A program made the position numbers and the translations under genes. Under the pieces are notes generated by a model. That model saw nothing but the letters and a program-made list of their open reading frames with translations. It did not search any database and had not been told where the DNA came from. 64,000 nt of DNA. Origin: Cheilinus undulatus (Eukaryota > Chordata > Actinopteri > Labriformes > Labridae). The DNA lies in contig NC_054877.1 of NCBI RefSeq assembly GCF_018320785.1, forward strand, positions 10,435,030 to 10,499,029. The letters run 5' to 3'. This document shows positions 25,301-32,844 of the stretch, one piece after another (the first letter of the stretch is position 1; the number at the start of each line of letters is the position of its first letter).

Positions 25301-25577
25301 CCTTCCCCAACCTCTCTCCCTGATTTCAAACTCTAACGTCTATCAAATTAAAGCCAAAATCCAAAGTAAACATTTAAAAAAACATCTGGTGAAACAACAG
25401 TCTTAATGAATCTTTAAATCTCTATTATGGCAAACAGCAGAGCCAACAGCTTACCTGTGGAGGTGGACCCATGCCCGTCTCACTGACCCCTACCCCTCCG
25501 ACACCATCTCTATCCTCATTGATTCGCTCAGTTCGTGTAGGAAACCCAGCGATGGAGTTGCGTTTATTCCGGTCCAT
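4180..25577 (-). CDS. tesk2: TESK2-like dual-specificity kinase, 5' half (spliced, partial)
   Basis: Three minus-strand exons join in frame: 25455-25577 (41 codons), 22084-22203 (40 codons) and 4180-4301 (40 codons plus 2 nt). The N-terminus reads [13 protein letters not shown], which is diagnostic of TESK2 rather than TESK1. Exon 2 gives [12 protein letters not shown] and the glycine-rich loop [12 protein letters not shown]. Exon 3 gives [15 protein letters not shown] with the ATP-binding lysine, then REVQLMNRL and HPNILR. The TESK family (LIMK/TESK, TKL group) phosphorylates cofilin and controls actin; that is family knowledge, not shown here. All junctions are GT-AG and phases agree (0, 0, then 2). 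The remaining kinase exons (catalytic loop, activation segment) and the C-terminal tail are not between 1 and 4179, so the gene runs off the left edge. The chosen ATG sits in CACCATGG, an excellent Kozak context. Confidence 0.93.
5945..6560 (+). repeat. Teleost interspersed repeat, 5' part, interrupted by a hAT element
   Basis: The segment starts with CCATCCATCCATTTCTAT, resumes at 6402 with TACCATTTATCCCATTCAGG, and continues through CTGGTCGCCAGTCAATC to the GAGCCACCAA region. This is the head of a very common fish repeat that usually ends in a block containing GAGAACATGCA. That tail block appears at about 7290-7420, so later insertions have cut this copy up. Confidence 0.75.
5982..6401. mobile_element. 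Non-autonomous hAT element, 420 bp, perfect 8-bp target duplication
   Basis: Termini are TAGGGGTGCACCGAT on the left and GGTGCACCCCTA on the right, an inverted pair. The flanking octamer ATTTCTAT is present at both 5974-5981 and 6402-6409, which is the 8-bp duplication typical of hAT transposition. The interior has repeated ATCGG/CCGAT motifs and no transposase ORF. It inserted into an older interspersed repeat. Confidence 0.88.
6564..6899. mobile_element. hAT-like element with TAGGGCTGGGC termini
   Basis: The left end reads TAGGGCTGGGCAATTAATC and the right end reads AAATCATTCTGCCCTA, an imperfect inverted pair of the kind seen in fish hAT MITEs. I see no target duplication, so one end may be rearranged. 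There is no coding capacity. It lies inside the older repeat begun at 5945. Confidence 0.6.
6920..7262 (-). repeat. Interspersed repeat, inverted relative to 15580-15945
   Basis: The sequence from about 6925 to 7250 is recognisably the reverse complement of 15580-15945. Shared blocks include the GATCAGCTGA region, the GAGGTTAAGCTCT block and the AAACCCCC...TATGACAAT block. The two copies are diverged. I cannot name the family, and there is no ORF. Confidence 0.6.
7285..7425 (+). repeat. Tail of the teleost interspersed repeat begun at 5945
   Basis: It carries the GGAGTACCCAGACAGAACCCAC, AAACATGCATATTCCACACAGAAAGGCC and GCGCTAACCCCTGAGCCGC blocks, which match the end of the family also seen at 43,640-43,900. 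It is separated from its head by about 730 bp of inserted elements. Confidence 0.65.
7692..7872 (+). mobile_element. tRNA-derived SINE with readable Pol III boxes
   Basis: The head is tRNA-like. An A box TAGTCGAGTGG at 7706-7716 fits TRGYNNARNGG, and a B box GGTTCGAACCC lies at 7749-7759. The body has the TGTCTCTCCCCCACTCT and CCACTGCCCTCCTCT blocks and ends in C and A runs. Copies of the same body occur near 23.8, 27.1, 45.9, 54.6, 56.1 and 57.1 kb. Confidence 0.8.
8000..10390. other. tesk2 intron sequence, no gene seen
   Basis: No exon, RNA gene or clear repeat was recognised here. Several short frames (8534-8860, 9758-10292) have no domain signature and are read as chance ORFs. A block around 9630-9740 resembles 11,870-12,020 weakly and may be an old repeat. 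Confidence 0.5.
10395..11050 (+). mobile_element. LINE 3' end (non-LTR retrotransposon, truncated)
   Basis: Broken plus-strand frames read [14 protein letters not shown], then [23 protein letters not shown] and [11 protein letters not shown]. These blocks are typical of the C-terminus of fish Rex1/L2/CR1-type reverse-transcriptase ORFs. The 3' end reads ATTTCCCTCCTGTGGGACGATAAAG, the usual form of these elements just before the tail. Stops and frameshifts show it is dead, and the reverse-transcriptase catalytic core is missing. Confidence 0.82.
11060..13930. other. tesk2 intron; includes a C/T-rich tract at about 12,180-12,800
   Basis: No gene was recognised. From about 12,180 to 12,800 the plus strand is strongly pyrimidine-biased with C runs (12,077-12,085; 12,245-12,252; 12,642-12,650). 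The open frames across it are by-products of that bias. The rest is AT-rich intron. Confidence 0.5.
13938..14468. mobile_element. Degenerate hAT-like element, 531 bp
   Basis: The left end reads CAGAGGTTGTCAAGTGGCC. The right end carries TTTTGGGTCCCGATCCACC and finishes in GAGAACCACTG. Reverse-complemented, the right end gives CAGTGGTTCTCAGTTGG, so these are imperfect terminal inverts. The flanks are TTATAGAT on the left and TTATGGAG on the right, agreeing at 6 of 8 positions and consistent with a decayed 8-bp duplication. Related ends appear at about 28,640 and 60,190-60,566. Confidence 0.68.
14698..15123 (-). repeat. Half copy of a palindromic repeat, inverted to 19852-20277
   Basis: This stretch is a diverged reverse complement of 19852-20277. 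It begins with TTTATGGAAGTGTATAG, includes CAATAACAGAAATGC and AAAAGGATCTGCTAAATAG, and ends near GAAAAAGACATTAGA. It looks like half of the element at 19185-20277. Together the two copies form inverted arms around the intronless coiled-coil gene. Confidence 0.72.
15580..15945 (+). repeat. Interspersed repeat, second copy of the 6920-7262 family
   Basis: Blocks GGCTAGAAACCCCCTAATGG, CTCTATGACAATGAG, GGTGGAGGTTAAGCTCTC and GATCAGCTGGCTGTCAGC match the reverse complement of 6925-7250. No coding capacity was seen and the family is unidentified. Confidence 0.6.
16081..16153 (+). repeat. 3' fragment of the TAAAGGTGCAGT MITE family
   Basis: It shares GAATGCTACTAGGCTAAATA and TTACACACTGCACCTTTAA with the end of the complete copy at 23081-23423. 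Only the right end is present. Confidence 0.75.
16352..16411 (-). terminator. A-rich tract with AATAAA after the coiled-coil gene
   Basis: On the minus strand, about 50 nt past the stop, the sequence runs GAAATAAAAAAAATAAAAAA and stays A-rich for about 45 nt. It provides poly(A) signals and may itself be the fossil poly(A) tail of a retrocopied mRNA. Confidence 0.45.
16461..17720 (-). CDS. Intronless coiled-coil protein, function unknown, nested in tesk2 intron 3
   Basis: An uninterrupted 419-codon ORF begins [12 protein letters not shown]; the ATG has A at -3. I do not recognise the family. The N-terminal 70 residues are basic and polar. Residues from about 85 to 215 and about 235 to 320 are heptad-rich and strongly charged ([27 protein letters not shown]), as in long coiled coils. 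A Gln run followed by a Glu run lies near residue 350. The C-terminus is basic with aromatic residues ([20 protein letters not shown]), possibly a membrane or nucleic-acid contact. There is no signal peptide or membrane helix. It lies in tesk2 intron 3 on the same strand, with a TATA-like box 146 bp upstream and an A-rich tract shortly after the stop, which suggests a retrogene. Length and clean coding make a chance ORF unlikely. It could be a golgin-like or centrosomal scaffold, but that is a guess. Confidence 0.8.
   Translation of the reverse strand: MPNKRQRQKNKNVTASPQGSVDPFNMETIRPAESTRTEREMPHLHNEGEGKKNKSLKGGFRKNGNGKTERQVDKEQPGVCIADLKNKVQSLEQDALKNEQFIAQLMAENTALQHKLADVENQQQGLLEEQETLRLAYSDLLEMNQNLQGDLMWAHTELDKEKKLKVMHLGRSKVLKKELDQLKLSNEEMKLSATLKTETKTDSKESLQQELKEAHNEETLTEEPQRERERSMEKPGDLQVLQEENLELKDKEMISERNAVFNEQAGEITADSNKVDAIRQQMAEEINALKKAAMEKEMFHTSEMEQVKAQLASEICLTLQLTAELECERKKHLHPQNEATSSEETSSHQQQQQEEEEESHPESSAVDQKDGVAETKAEWSKFKKFRHWIGLRKPAWLKRRREPTTAPPHLQPSDSTDRV
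17866..17873 (-). promoter_or_regulatory. TATA-like box upstream of the coiled-coil gene
   Basis: The minus strand reads CCTATATATAGC, a good TATA element, 146 bp upstream of the ATG at 17720. Transcription would begin near 17,840 and leave a 5' leader of about 120 nt. Inferred from motif and position only. Confidence 0.45.
17900..18780. other. Upstream flank of the coiled-coil gene, no gene seen
   Basis: AT-rich intronic sequence. There is an imperfect GTTCCATTCCATTTCTG run near 17,935-17,970. No exon, RNA gene or clear transposon end was recognised. Confidence 0.45.
18780..19183. repeat. Fish interspersed repeat (AAAGGGATATTTCAGGATT family)
   Basis: The segment opens with AAAGGGATATTTCAGGATTT, followed by the GTAGTGGCGTTAGCC and CCTGCCATGTACTGATCC blocks. 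I know this pattern as a high-copy teleost repeat. The 98-codon frame on the minus strand within it has no domain and is rejected as a gene. Confidence 0.55.
19185..20277. repeat. Palindromic AT-rich repeat element with about 85-bp terminal inverts
   Basis: The left end (TATGGAAGCGTATGGTGCTC, AAATTAAAATGAAAGGC, CAATAACAGAAATGC) is the inverse of the right end (GCATTTCTGTTATTGCC, TTCATTTTAATTTTGAGCAC, ACACTTCCATA). The interior repeats the same AAAATGAAAA, AAAAAATGCACACA and TTTTCATTT blocks several times. A TA flanks each TGGAAG end, which would fit a TA target site, but the class is uncertain. No transposase was seen. Confidence 0.65.
20290..20690 (+). mobile_element. LINE 3' fragment (L2-like tail)
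   Basis: A broken frame reads [15 protein letters not shown] and then TFLFTAAEF, resembling the extreme C-terminus of L2-type LINE ORFs. It is followed at 20,620-20,690 by AAAGCTCTATTACTTGC and GCTCTATAAATAAACCTGCC, a typical L2-style end. Several kilobases of the element are absent. Confidence 0.6.
20700..22083. other. tesk2 intron 3, 3'-flank of exon 2, no gene seen
   Basis: No exon, RNA or clear repeat was recognised. The 21846-22302 frames on the minus strand are extensions of tesk2 exon 2 into intron. Confidence 0.5.
22084..22203 (-). CDS. tesk2: tesk2 coding exon 2 (glycine-rich loop)
   Basis: A 120-bp, phase 0-0 exon. The acceptor is TTTTCAG at 22206-22204 and the donor GTGGGT begins at 22083. 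It encodes [12 protein letters not shown], then [10 protein letters not shown] and [11 protein letters not shown], matching the start of the TESK kinase domain. The residue just before the loop is Trp (codon TGG), where I recall Lys in mammalian TESK2. Confidence 0.94.
23081..23423. mobile_element. MITE with TAAAGGTGCAGT terminal inverts, 343 bp
   Basis: The left end is TAAAGGTGCAGTACGTAA and the right end is TTACACACTGCACCTTTA, a near-perfect inverted pair. There is no ORF. A truncated copy of its right end lies at 16081-16153. The superfamily is uncertain; a TA or longer target site cannot be separated from the AT-rich flanks. Confidence 0.78.
23737..23905 (-). mobile_element. tRNA-derived SINE copy, reverse orientation
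   Basis: On the minus strand it begins GGGGCACAGATGGCCGAGTGG, where TGGCCGAGTGG is a consensus A box, and continues with a degraded B box (CAGGTTCAAGTCC). The body matches the 7692 copy (TCTCCCTCACTCTC, CTGTCCTTCTCT, AAAAGCCCC). Confidence 0.8.
23910..25200. other. tesk2 intron 2 sequence, no gene seen
   Basis: AT-rich, with no recognisable exon or RNA gene. A weak poly-A or poly-T bias occurs around 24,250-24,860, possibly from an old repeat. Confidence 0.45.
25208..25365 (+). repeat. Degraded SINE-like copy
   Basis: GGTATAGTGGGGCTCACATGG, the TATAGTCCTCCAAGGACGG block and CCCTGATTTCAAACTC resemble the 45,832-46,030 SINE in order and wording. The A and B boxes are not clear. Confidence 0.45.
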
Positions 25578-25901
25578 GGTGATGTGGAGTATCGGGACAC
25601 CAGTGAGGGTAATATGGGCCTTTTCCTGTACTGTACCCACATGACAAGAGGACTGGATGGTTTTAATGATGCCGAGAGCTCCGCGGCAGCACAGGGTTGA
25701 TTCAGTTTGTGTCCTGGGAGAAAATGTGTCACACACATATACTGCGGTTTAGAAATGCACTGAGGATGACCCAGGTGATGCACCCTGGCCGGATCCAAGG
25801 TGTTTCCAACTCATCCAGTTCTTTCTGCTTCTAACGGGGAGAGTCAGCCAAGATACGGGGGTTTCACATTTTTGAACGTTGTGTGTGAACACCTCGGAGT
25901 C
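25455..25901 (-). CDS. tesk2: tesk2 exon with start codon (coding part 25455-25577)
   Basis: The coding part is 123 bp, from the ATG at 25577 to the donor GT at 25454-25453 (context CACAG|GTAAGC). Upstream, a pyrimidine-rich stretch ending in CCCTAG at 25904-25902 is a strong acceptor, so 25578-25901 is probably 5' UTR in the same exon. An ATG at 25736 is in frame with no stop and could add 53 residues. An ATG at 25798 opens a 102-codon ORF in another frame that overlaps the tesk2 start. The Kozak context and family alignment favour 25577. Confidence 0.9.
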
Positions 25902-26049
25902 CTAGGGAGAGTAAAGAGAGAAAAAGATGTCAGGTTATTTCAGCGGTTTCCCATCAGGAAAGGTAAATTTACGCTGGAGTTTCTTGTTCAAAGCTTCCAA
26001 GCCTATTTTTGTAAATCCTATTGTAGAAGTAAAAAGCAGAGCATAACAC

Positions 26050-28340
26050 CTCTGTGACATTCCCCTCCACACAATAGAAACAAAAGCTGCCATGCTATTC
26101 TTTATTGGAAGTTTTGGCTGGTTAATAATAGCAGCTGTAGCTATGGTCTGTGTTTAGCCTTGGGATAAATCAGACAAGCCACTATTGCTCAACAGGCCCA
26201 AATGTAATGGCTGTAATAGGGGCCGATTGTCCAATTATGGGAGATTAGCCAAGGAATAAGTTCAGGTCCTGGTCCTTTCTGCCATCCAAAACAAAACCAG
26301 CAAGTTACAAAGGGTAACAGGAAGGGAGGTCTGTTACTAAAGGTCTCTTTGCACTCATAAACAATGTGGCTTTCATATCTACTCTCTAAGAATACTTAAG
26401 TCCAGGGAAACACCTCTTTGCTTGATAAAGTATCTTTGTTCATAATGATTTTTCTCTGATACTTTAGGAGAAAAGTGGAGTTTGACACCTTCTCTGCAGT
26501 AAGACAGGGTCGATAATTTACCTTCACAGTGTTTCCCAGAGGATTTTACCATGGTCTGAGGAGGGGCAAGCTCCTCCTGGGAGAAAATGTGTACCTTTAA
26601 AAGTTAAATGCAGTCTAAATATGTGAAAATGTATTGAATATTTTAGTTCATGTGACCATATTTGCTGAAGTTACCGCCCTCCTACTTCAACAGTAATGAC
26701 AGAGTTGTTAACTTACTGTAGGACACTCAACTCAAACTTGTTGCTCATGCTTGGTGTCCTGGATGCAGATCAGTAAAATGAGTGCATTAAGTGTGTTAAT
26801 GCACATGCAAGTCAAGGAGGAGGACAAGAAGATGGGGAGTCAGGGGAACTGAGTGACTAACTGGGTCAGACAGACACTTTGCAATGACAACACTTTGAAA
26901 AGATCTCTACCATCATGAATATTGTGGAAAAAAGGTTCAGCATCCTATTAAAAGGTGATCTTAGTGGGGCAAAATAGGCTATGACAGGGCAGACTGGTCT
27001 ATGGAGGGCCACCACAGTCTGGGTAATTAATGGCTAACAATGTGGTGCAAATGGCCAAGCAGTAAGGTTGTACCTAATGTACACCTGTGGTTCTTTTCCT
27101 ATATGTCATTCCCCACACTCTCATATGTTTCCAGCTCTATCCACTGATCTTTTCTAGTAAAGGCATAAAAAGCCAAAAAAATCATTCTTTGAGTACCAGT
27201 GGGTCCAAGTTATGTTTGTCGATTACACAATACACTCAATAAACAGCTTCTTCAATGTATTTTGAGGCTGTTTGACTGATTTAAAGGCGGTAAAGGTGAT
27301 ACGATTTGCATCAGCATGTAGAACAGGACAGGAAAGAAAAGGTTCTTCAGTTGCTGAATTTAAGTGAATTTTAATCATCTTTGATATTATAAAGAAATGA
27401 AATGGTCAACCGATTTTTACATTGCATATAGCTAATTATTTTTATTGCCACCTTAATTTATATAAATCACTGATGAAAATAATAGGGATGTGCAAAATTA
27501 GACGATTAAAAAGTTTAAGTCAGTTTAAAGTTTAAGTTAATGCAGCGGCCCATCACTAAGAGCCTGTAGCTATTCTTAATGACAACTGCTTTACAGCAAC
27601 ATTGCTCTTTAATGCAGTATAAAAAGCTGCTAACTCATAGGATCAATAGCAACTTGCAGGAGCAGCGCAGTTAAGCAATATTTTGATTAAGGAAAAAAGT
27701 TGAGAGACGATATTCAGCTCAGGAATGTGGACATTAACCTGGAAACCTGCTAACATCAGCAAACCAACCCTGCATGGTTTCAGTGTGTAGTTGTTTTACC
27801 GGTACAGTATAAGGTTGGGATACAGAATGAATTTACATGACTCTAGACCAGTCGGCTAAATGGAATCTAATTTTGTGTTTAACTGGATGGGAAATCTTCC
27901 ACGAGTAACATCTCTAGAAATGAATCAATCAAAAAGTGTGCTACTTTCATAGGCCTCACCTTGAGGATAGTAAAGTTAGTAAAACCAATCTTATGATGGT
28001 TAAGATATGCTTAATGATAGAGTTAGTGGCTGTCAAGGCAAATAGGCAAACAGTTTAAGAATTTTAGGCCAGTCAGATTTCCGGGGACCCTGGTGGGTCA
28101 TGGCTACTACTGGTTCTGTCCCTAAAACACCACTGGTACTGCTATTAGCCTTCCTAATCCATCAGGTCATTACAAATCAAAATATTTTTATCATTTTGGT
28201 TGCCAATATGTTTTCCATTTACAGTGTTGTCTCCATTTAGTCACAAAAATTCAAATCAATGAATTCTTCTAGTCAAAATGTTTGTTTACAGAACTAGCAT
28301 GGAAGCAACGCCTTATGCTGAAACCAAGTGAAACAGTCAA
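26050..28340. other. tesk2 intron 1 sequence with one SINE-like copy near 26,991-27,185
   Basis: No gene was recognised. At 26,991-27,185 the blocks TGTCATTCCCCACACTCTC, CAGCTCTATCCACTGATC and GGCATAAAAAGCC match the SINE body, with a poorly preserved tRNA-like head. The remainder is AT-rich intron. Confidence 0.5.
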
Positions 28341-28470
28341 GAACAAGTTTCATGTTCAAATGTGGGCCATATTTCATTTAATCTTTATAATTTGCTGCGG
28401 GCCAATCGAAACTGGACCATGGGCCACATTTGGCCCCTGGGTCATAGTTTGGACACCCCTGATCTAGATG
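28340..28470. repeat. DNA-transposon terminal fragment (GGCCC...GGACACCCCTGAT)
   Basis: GTGGGCCATATTTCATT, GCTGCGGGCCAATCG, GCCACATTTGGCCCCTGG and GTTTGGACACCCCTGA form a familiar hAT-type end found in many vertebrate genomes. The opposite end was not found in the window. Confidence 0.5.
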
Positions 28471-28629
28471 ATTGGTCATGAGGAATAAGCAATCAACACT
28501 AAAACCATAGTGACCCACTTCATCACTTCCTGTTTTTCTATCTTATTTTTAGTGTTGACAGAGCTAGCACAGCTTGAATTGTTAGACAGATTTTTTGATC
28601 AGTTTTATGTTTTAATGCCATCTGATTGC

Positions 28630-28760
28630 TCTACATCTCCATCCATGATTCTCAACCTGTCTAGTGAGACCCAAAAGTGAGCTGCAAAGACCTTTCAGTT
28701 GGCCAGGCAGGGAGAAAAAATGTGCCAAATAGTCCACGAAAGACTTAAACATGTTAGTTT
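28630..28760. repeat. Fragment related to the 13938-14468 hAT-like family
   Basis: GATTCTCAACCTGTCTAG, GACCCAAAAGTGAGCTGC and CAGTTGGCCAGGCAGGG parallel the end blocks of the 13,938 element in inverted sense. It is short and diverged. Confidence 0.4.
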
Positions 28761-28799
28761 GTCCTTTATCTTTGATTTGTTATATGTTTTGTACTACAT

Positions 28800-31700
28800 C
28801 TAAACTGTGTTATTTTTAATTTGATAAAACTGATTTATAAAAAAATTTGTGTGGAAATTTGTCATTGAGGAGTTGGTGGTGGTTCCTGAGGCTCAACCGG
28901 TTCAGATGTACAAGTTATCACTGAGCACTCCAGCTTTTTAGTGGATTAGTCAGCTGAAATCTTTGCATATTGGTTCCAGATATTGCTTTTCAGTGTCATG
29001 AACTATCCAGAATCTGTATCGGACCTGAAAAATCAATGCCAGTTGACCCTTGTGAAAGAAAACTCCAAATCTGCTTTACAAAAAGAGGAACTGCAGTAAA
29101 CGCCACAGTGCTGTCCCAGTACTTGAATTTTAAACTTAGATATGATAAAAGTACATTCAGACAATTTTGATACAGGTTTTGATACCACAGCAAGAAATAT
29201 TAAAACTTTAATTTCCTTTTTTAAGGACAAAAACTGCAAGCCAGCTTTGCAGACTGGCTAAACTGCACACTAACATTGGCAACATTTCAGTACTTAGTTT
29301 CCCTGCAACTTTTCATGGATTAAGTTTTCTCCTACACACCTCTCCTATGAAATGGATGAAGTTTTCAAAAGTTTTGATGGATTTTACTACAACCAATCAT
29401 TAAACTAATAAAGATTACATCATGGAAAAACATGAGGTGTTGAAAAAGGATCAAAATTTGGGATCTGGAAGCTTTACAGAAACATTACTCCTGCTACAAC
29501 AAAGCATCACCAGATTAACTGAAGCTTAATTAGCTTCTATTTTGGTAACAAATCAAAACAGATATTTTTTGTTTTCCTTGATTGTGGGGATTTTCTACAA
29601 TAATCAGTCTTAACTGAATATTTGTGGGTTTTATTTTTAAACTGGGCAAAACAAAGCCTTCAAAGCTCTTATTTTGGGTTTCAAGCACGTTATTCCTCCT
29701 AGTGCGTTAAAGAGGCAGACAAAGAGTTGCACATGTGTGAAACTGCTTTTAAAAATCAATCAGCACAAGGCAAACAGTCTCTAACTTCTCTTTTGTGGTT
29801 GAAGTATGTCTTTGAAAACTTGTGCCCCTAAATGACTCCATGCATGTCATAAAAAGTCACAGAGTTCATGCAGCCTTCACACTTTTACTGCCACAAGGCC
29901 TGCCATTGTGTGCCCAGCTGAGATTTCCTTCCCACATCTGACATCACTACACTGCAGTCATATTTGTCAGATGTAATTCAGAGTTTATGGTGTGTGTACA
30001 CAATAAAAAGCCTAGTTCTGTGAAACGTATCCCTATATATGGGGAGAAGAGCAGCAAAAATTAAGAGGAATGTGAGTTTATAAGGAAACCACTTAACTGA
30101 CCTACATTATTGAGTATCACCAGCGTCAATCTAAGGCAGAGAGGGTCTCAGATCCTAAATACAGCACTGAGATGACACAGATAGATTCTTCCATAGTCCG
30201 TTAACATTACATCACAGACATGAGAATCCTGAAGAGTTACTGTGCTCGACTTCTGACATCATTCTCCGTCCCAGCCACATCCTTAAAAGGCTTTTTTATC
30301 CTCTGCTTTCCTTTATTCCCTGATGACACTTAATATTCTGCCCGGTTAAAAGTGGTACAGCAGAAATAAAGCATGCCAAGAAAAATGCAGGCCACATGTG
30401 CCAGGCTTAGGTTTTGTTTTCTTATTTCAGTACATTTCCTGCCCAGGAGCAAGAACAGAGACAAATATTTCATCTATGTTGTTCTACTGGAAAAGACTAG
30501 AATAGGATTGAAAGTCAGATATAAATTCCCTCTTTGTTCTAAAACAGCTTGAAGCAGCAGGGTATCTGCACGCCTACATCACTGGTCAAAGCAACCACTA
30601 CTGACTAAACATTAGTAAGCTCAGTAACCTCCAGTATTGAAAAATGAAGCCAAGTGCAAAAAAATGCACCCACATAATGCTGGCTGTCCCATTCACAGCC
30701 ATGCAAAAGGCCTACTTCACAGCAGAAACATGTTTACTATGCCCTGATCCCTGCAGCTGATCACCAGTGAATGAGATCAACCGATTACAGATAAGATACC
30801 AGTCACGCTTTGTGTTATAATATATCAGCAGGTTTAGTCAGTCTACTTAGCTTTTTAGTGTACTGACACCTCCAAAAATAGAAGACTGATGTGATAAAGG
30901 AGAACAAAATTCATCCTTATTTAGTCAACAACATCCTTTTACTGACTTTGTTCAGCAGAGCAGTGCAAAAACCTCAAAATGCAGTAAGTCTCAAAATTAG
31001 GGGTTGACCGATTATCAGCCTGAGTGATTATTGAGGTATCAGCATTTTATTTCACCCACAATCAATAAAGTTAAGTAATCAAACAGTGAACTACTTTGGT
31101 TCCACTGCAGTTTGGTATAATTAGCTCATTTCTTTATATTCACACTCACTGTGAGTTTTTTCTAACTCATCTGTTCTTATGATATTAGGTCTAAAAATGC
31201 ACGAGCTGAGCATGTTTGCCATGAGACTGAAGGCCTGCATCAACTCCGTATCTTTACCTGTTCCTAGGTTGGCAGAGACGATTTGGCACATTTTTCATGG
31301 GCACAGCCCACATACTCAGCTCTGCTGCTCATCCCACAAATGCATGATCCTTACAAATGTGGCATCATTTAAAAGGGTGATAAACAGGCTTTCCAACGGT
31401 ATAAGATTTGTTACCAAGAAGCATTGTTACAACAAAGAAATAATGTACCAAACACAAATTTCCTTACTTTTTGTTAGTTTACATTCAGTTCTGCTTCAGC
31501 AACAAGAGGGTGATTACACTGAGACTACGTCCACGTTTAATACAGTCTGTGGTAAAAAGCAGCTTCCAGTCAGGATCTTCCAGTCTAAATCAATACCAGA
31601 CAAACTTAATTTTTTAAAAATCCTGTTTTTCTGTATTCTAAATTTATAAAGACATCTTTTAGCATTAATCTGGCCTGTGTCCACAGCTTTGTGCTGGCAG

Positions 31701-32440
31701 CAGTCATTTTCAAAAACCAATGTTACTCAATGTTTGCAGTGTAATATTCCCTTGGTGTCAGCTGTTTTTAATGCTTCACTCACAACACTCTCAGTTGAAA
31801 ATATCAAGAACATGGAGCCAGTTAAATAAGAAAGAAAGGAAAGCAAAAGTCTCCTATTACAACCTCACAACATAATGTTGGTGAGAAACGCTGGGAAAAA
31901 AGGTTGTGGGTGCTGCACAGGCCTATAATCAATAAAGCGCCCAAGCAGAGGTAAGAAAAGGTTAGCCAAATGCTACAATCTTTATGAGTGTAATAATCCA
32001 TCATTAATGACTGACGCATCAAGTCAACGATCAGCTATTTCACATCATTGTAAAGTGACATCATTCACCTTCATGTGGAAATTCCCATGACACAGCTGTT
32101 ACATTGTGTCCATCAGACAACAGGTAGGCAGGCAGCCAAGATGAACCTGATAATTAACTCTACTTAGGAATAAATTGGCGGTGTGGAAATATTTTGAATT
32201 TCTGAGAAAGGTGGATCAACAGACGAAGAACCTGCCACATGTAAACAATGCTGTTCTCAGATAAAACACCAGGAAACCCACATGACCTTGCTCCTAAGAA
32301 TAAAACGCCTCTGCTTTTAGCCTTCATTTCACACTTTGGCATGACAAATGTGACCCCTTAATATGGATGGATTCTAAAGTCGTGATTTTTATTCCCTTAA
32401 ATGTCTGGAAAAAAAGCCATTAATAAGAATTTCAAATTAT
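28800..32440. other. tesk2 intron 1 sequence, no gene seen
   Basis: No exon with splice support was found. A 156-codon plus-strand frame at 31179-31649 lacks any domain and lies in repeat-like sequence (CAGGCTTTCCAACGGTATAAG). A lone hAT-like end, TTAGGGGTTGACCGATTATC, occurs at about 31,000-31,020. Confidence 0.5.
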
Positions 32441-32449
32441 ATTTAGAAG

Positions 32450-32762
32450 AACATATATTTTATTGATCCCCTGAAATAAAATGTACTTTTACAGTCTGTT
32501 GTTGATCATGCTACACACATACATAAGCTGAAATAAACACACAAACATGATCCCATGGACATGATGACAGTGGCAGTAAGGGGCTGCAAACAAAGGAGCA
32601 CCTGAGCAGGTGGGGTCTTGCATAATGGGACCTAAGCAGTGCTCAGGAAGTGAACTTACATCTCTCCGGTCACTAGGCTTATTTCCAGACCCAGTCTGAC
32701 CAGGACTTTAACTGGCAACCTAACCCCAGTCCTTACCGACTGAACTAGGGCCACCCCACAAG
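32450..32762 (-). mobile_element. LINE 3' UTR fragment, reverse orientation
   Basis: TATTTTATTGATCCCCTGAAATAAAA is, on the minus strand, the usual LINE end with GGGATCAATAAAATA. The right-hand part (AGTGAACTTACATCTCTCC, GACCAGGACTTTAACTGG, GACTGAACTAGGGCCACC) matches a 3'-UTR block often seen in fish LINEs. No ORF is left. Confidence 0.6.
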
Positions 32763-32844
32763 GTCTCTTTTATCTTTTATGGATGTAAAAGAAGTCTCAT
32801 ATCATCACAGATCCCTATGGAAGCACATTTCCACCACTTAAAGA

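Noticed and set aside
31179..31649. 156-codon plus-strand ORF
   Set aside because: No recognisable domain, low-complexity C-terminus, weak start context, and part of the sequence resembles interspersed repeats. Not supported as a gene.
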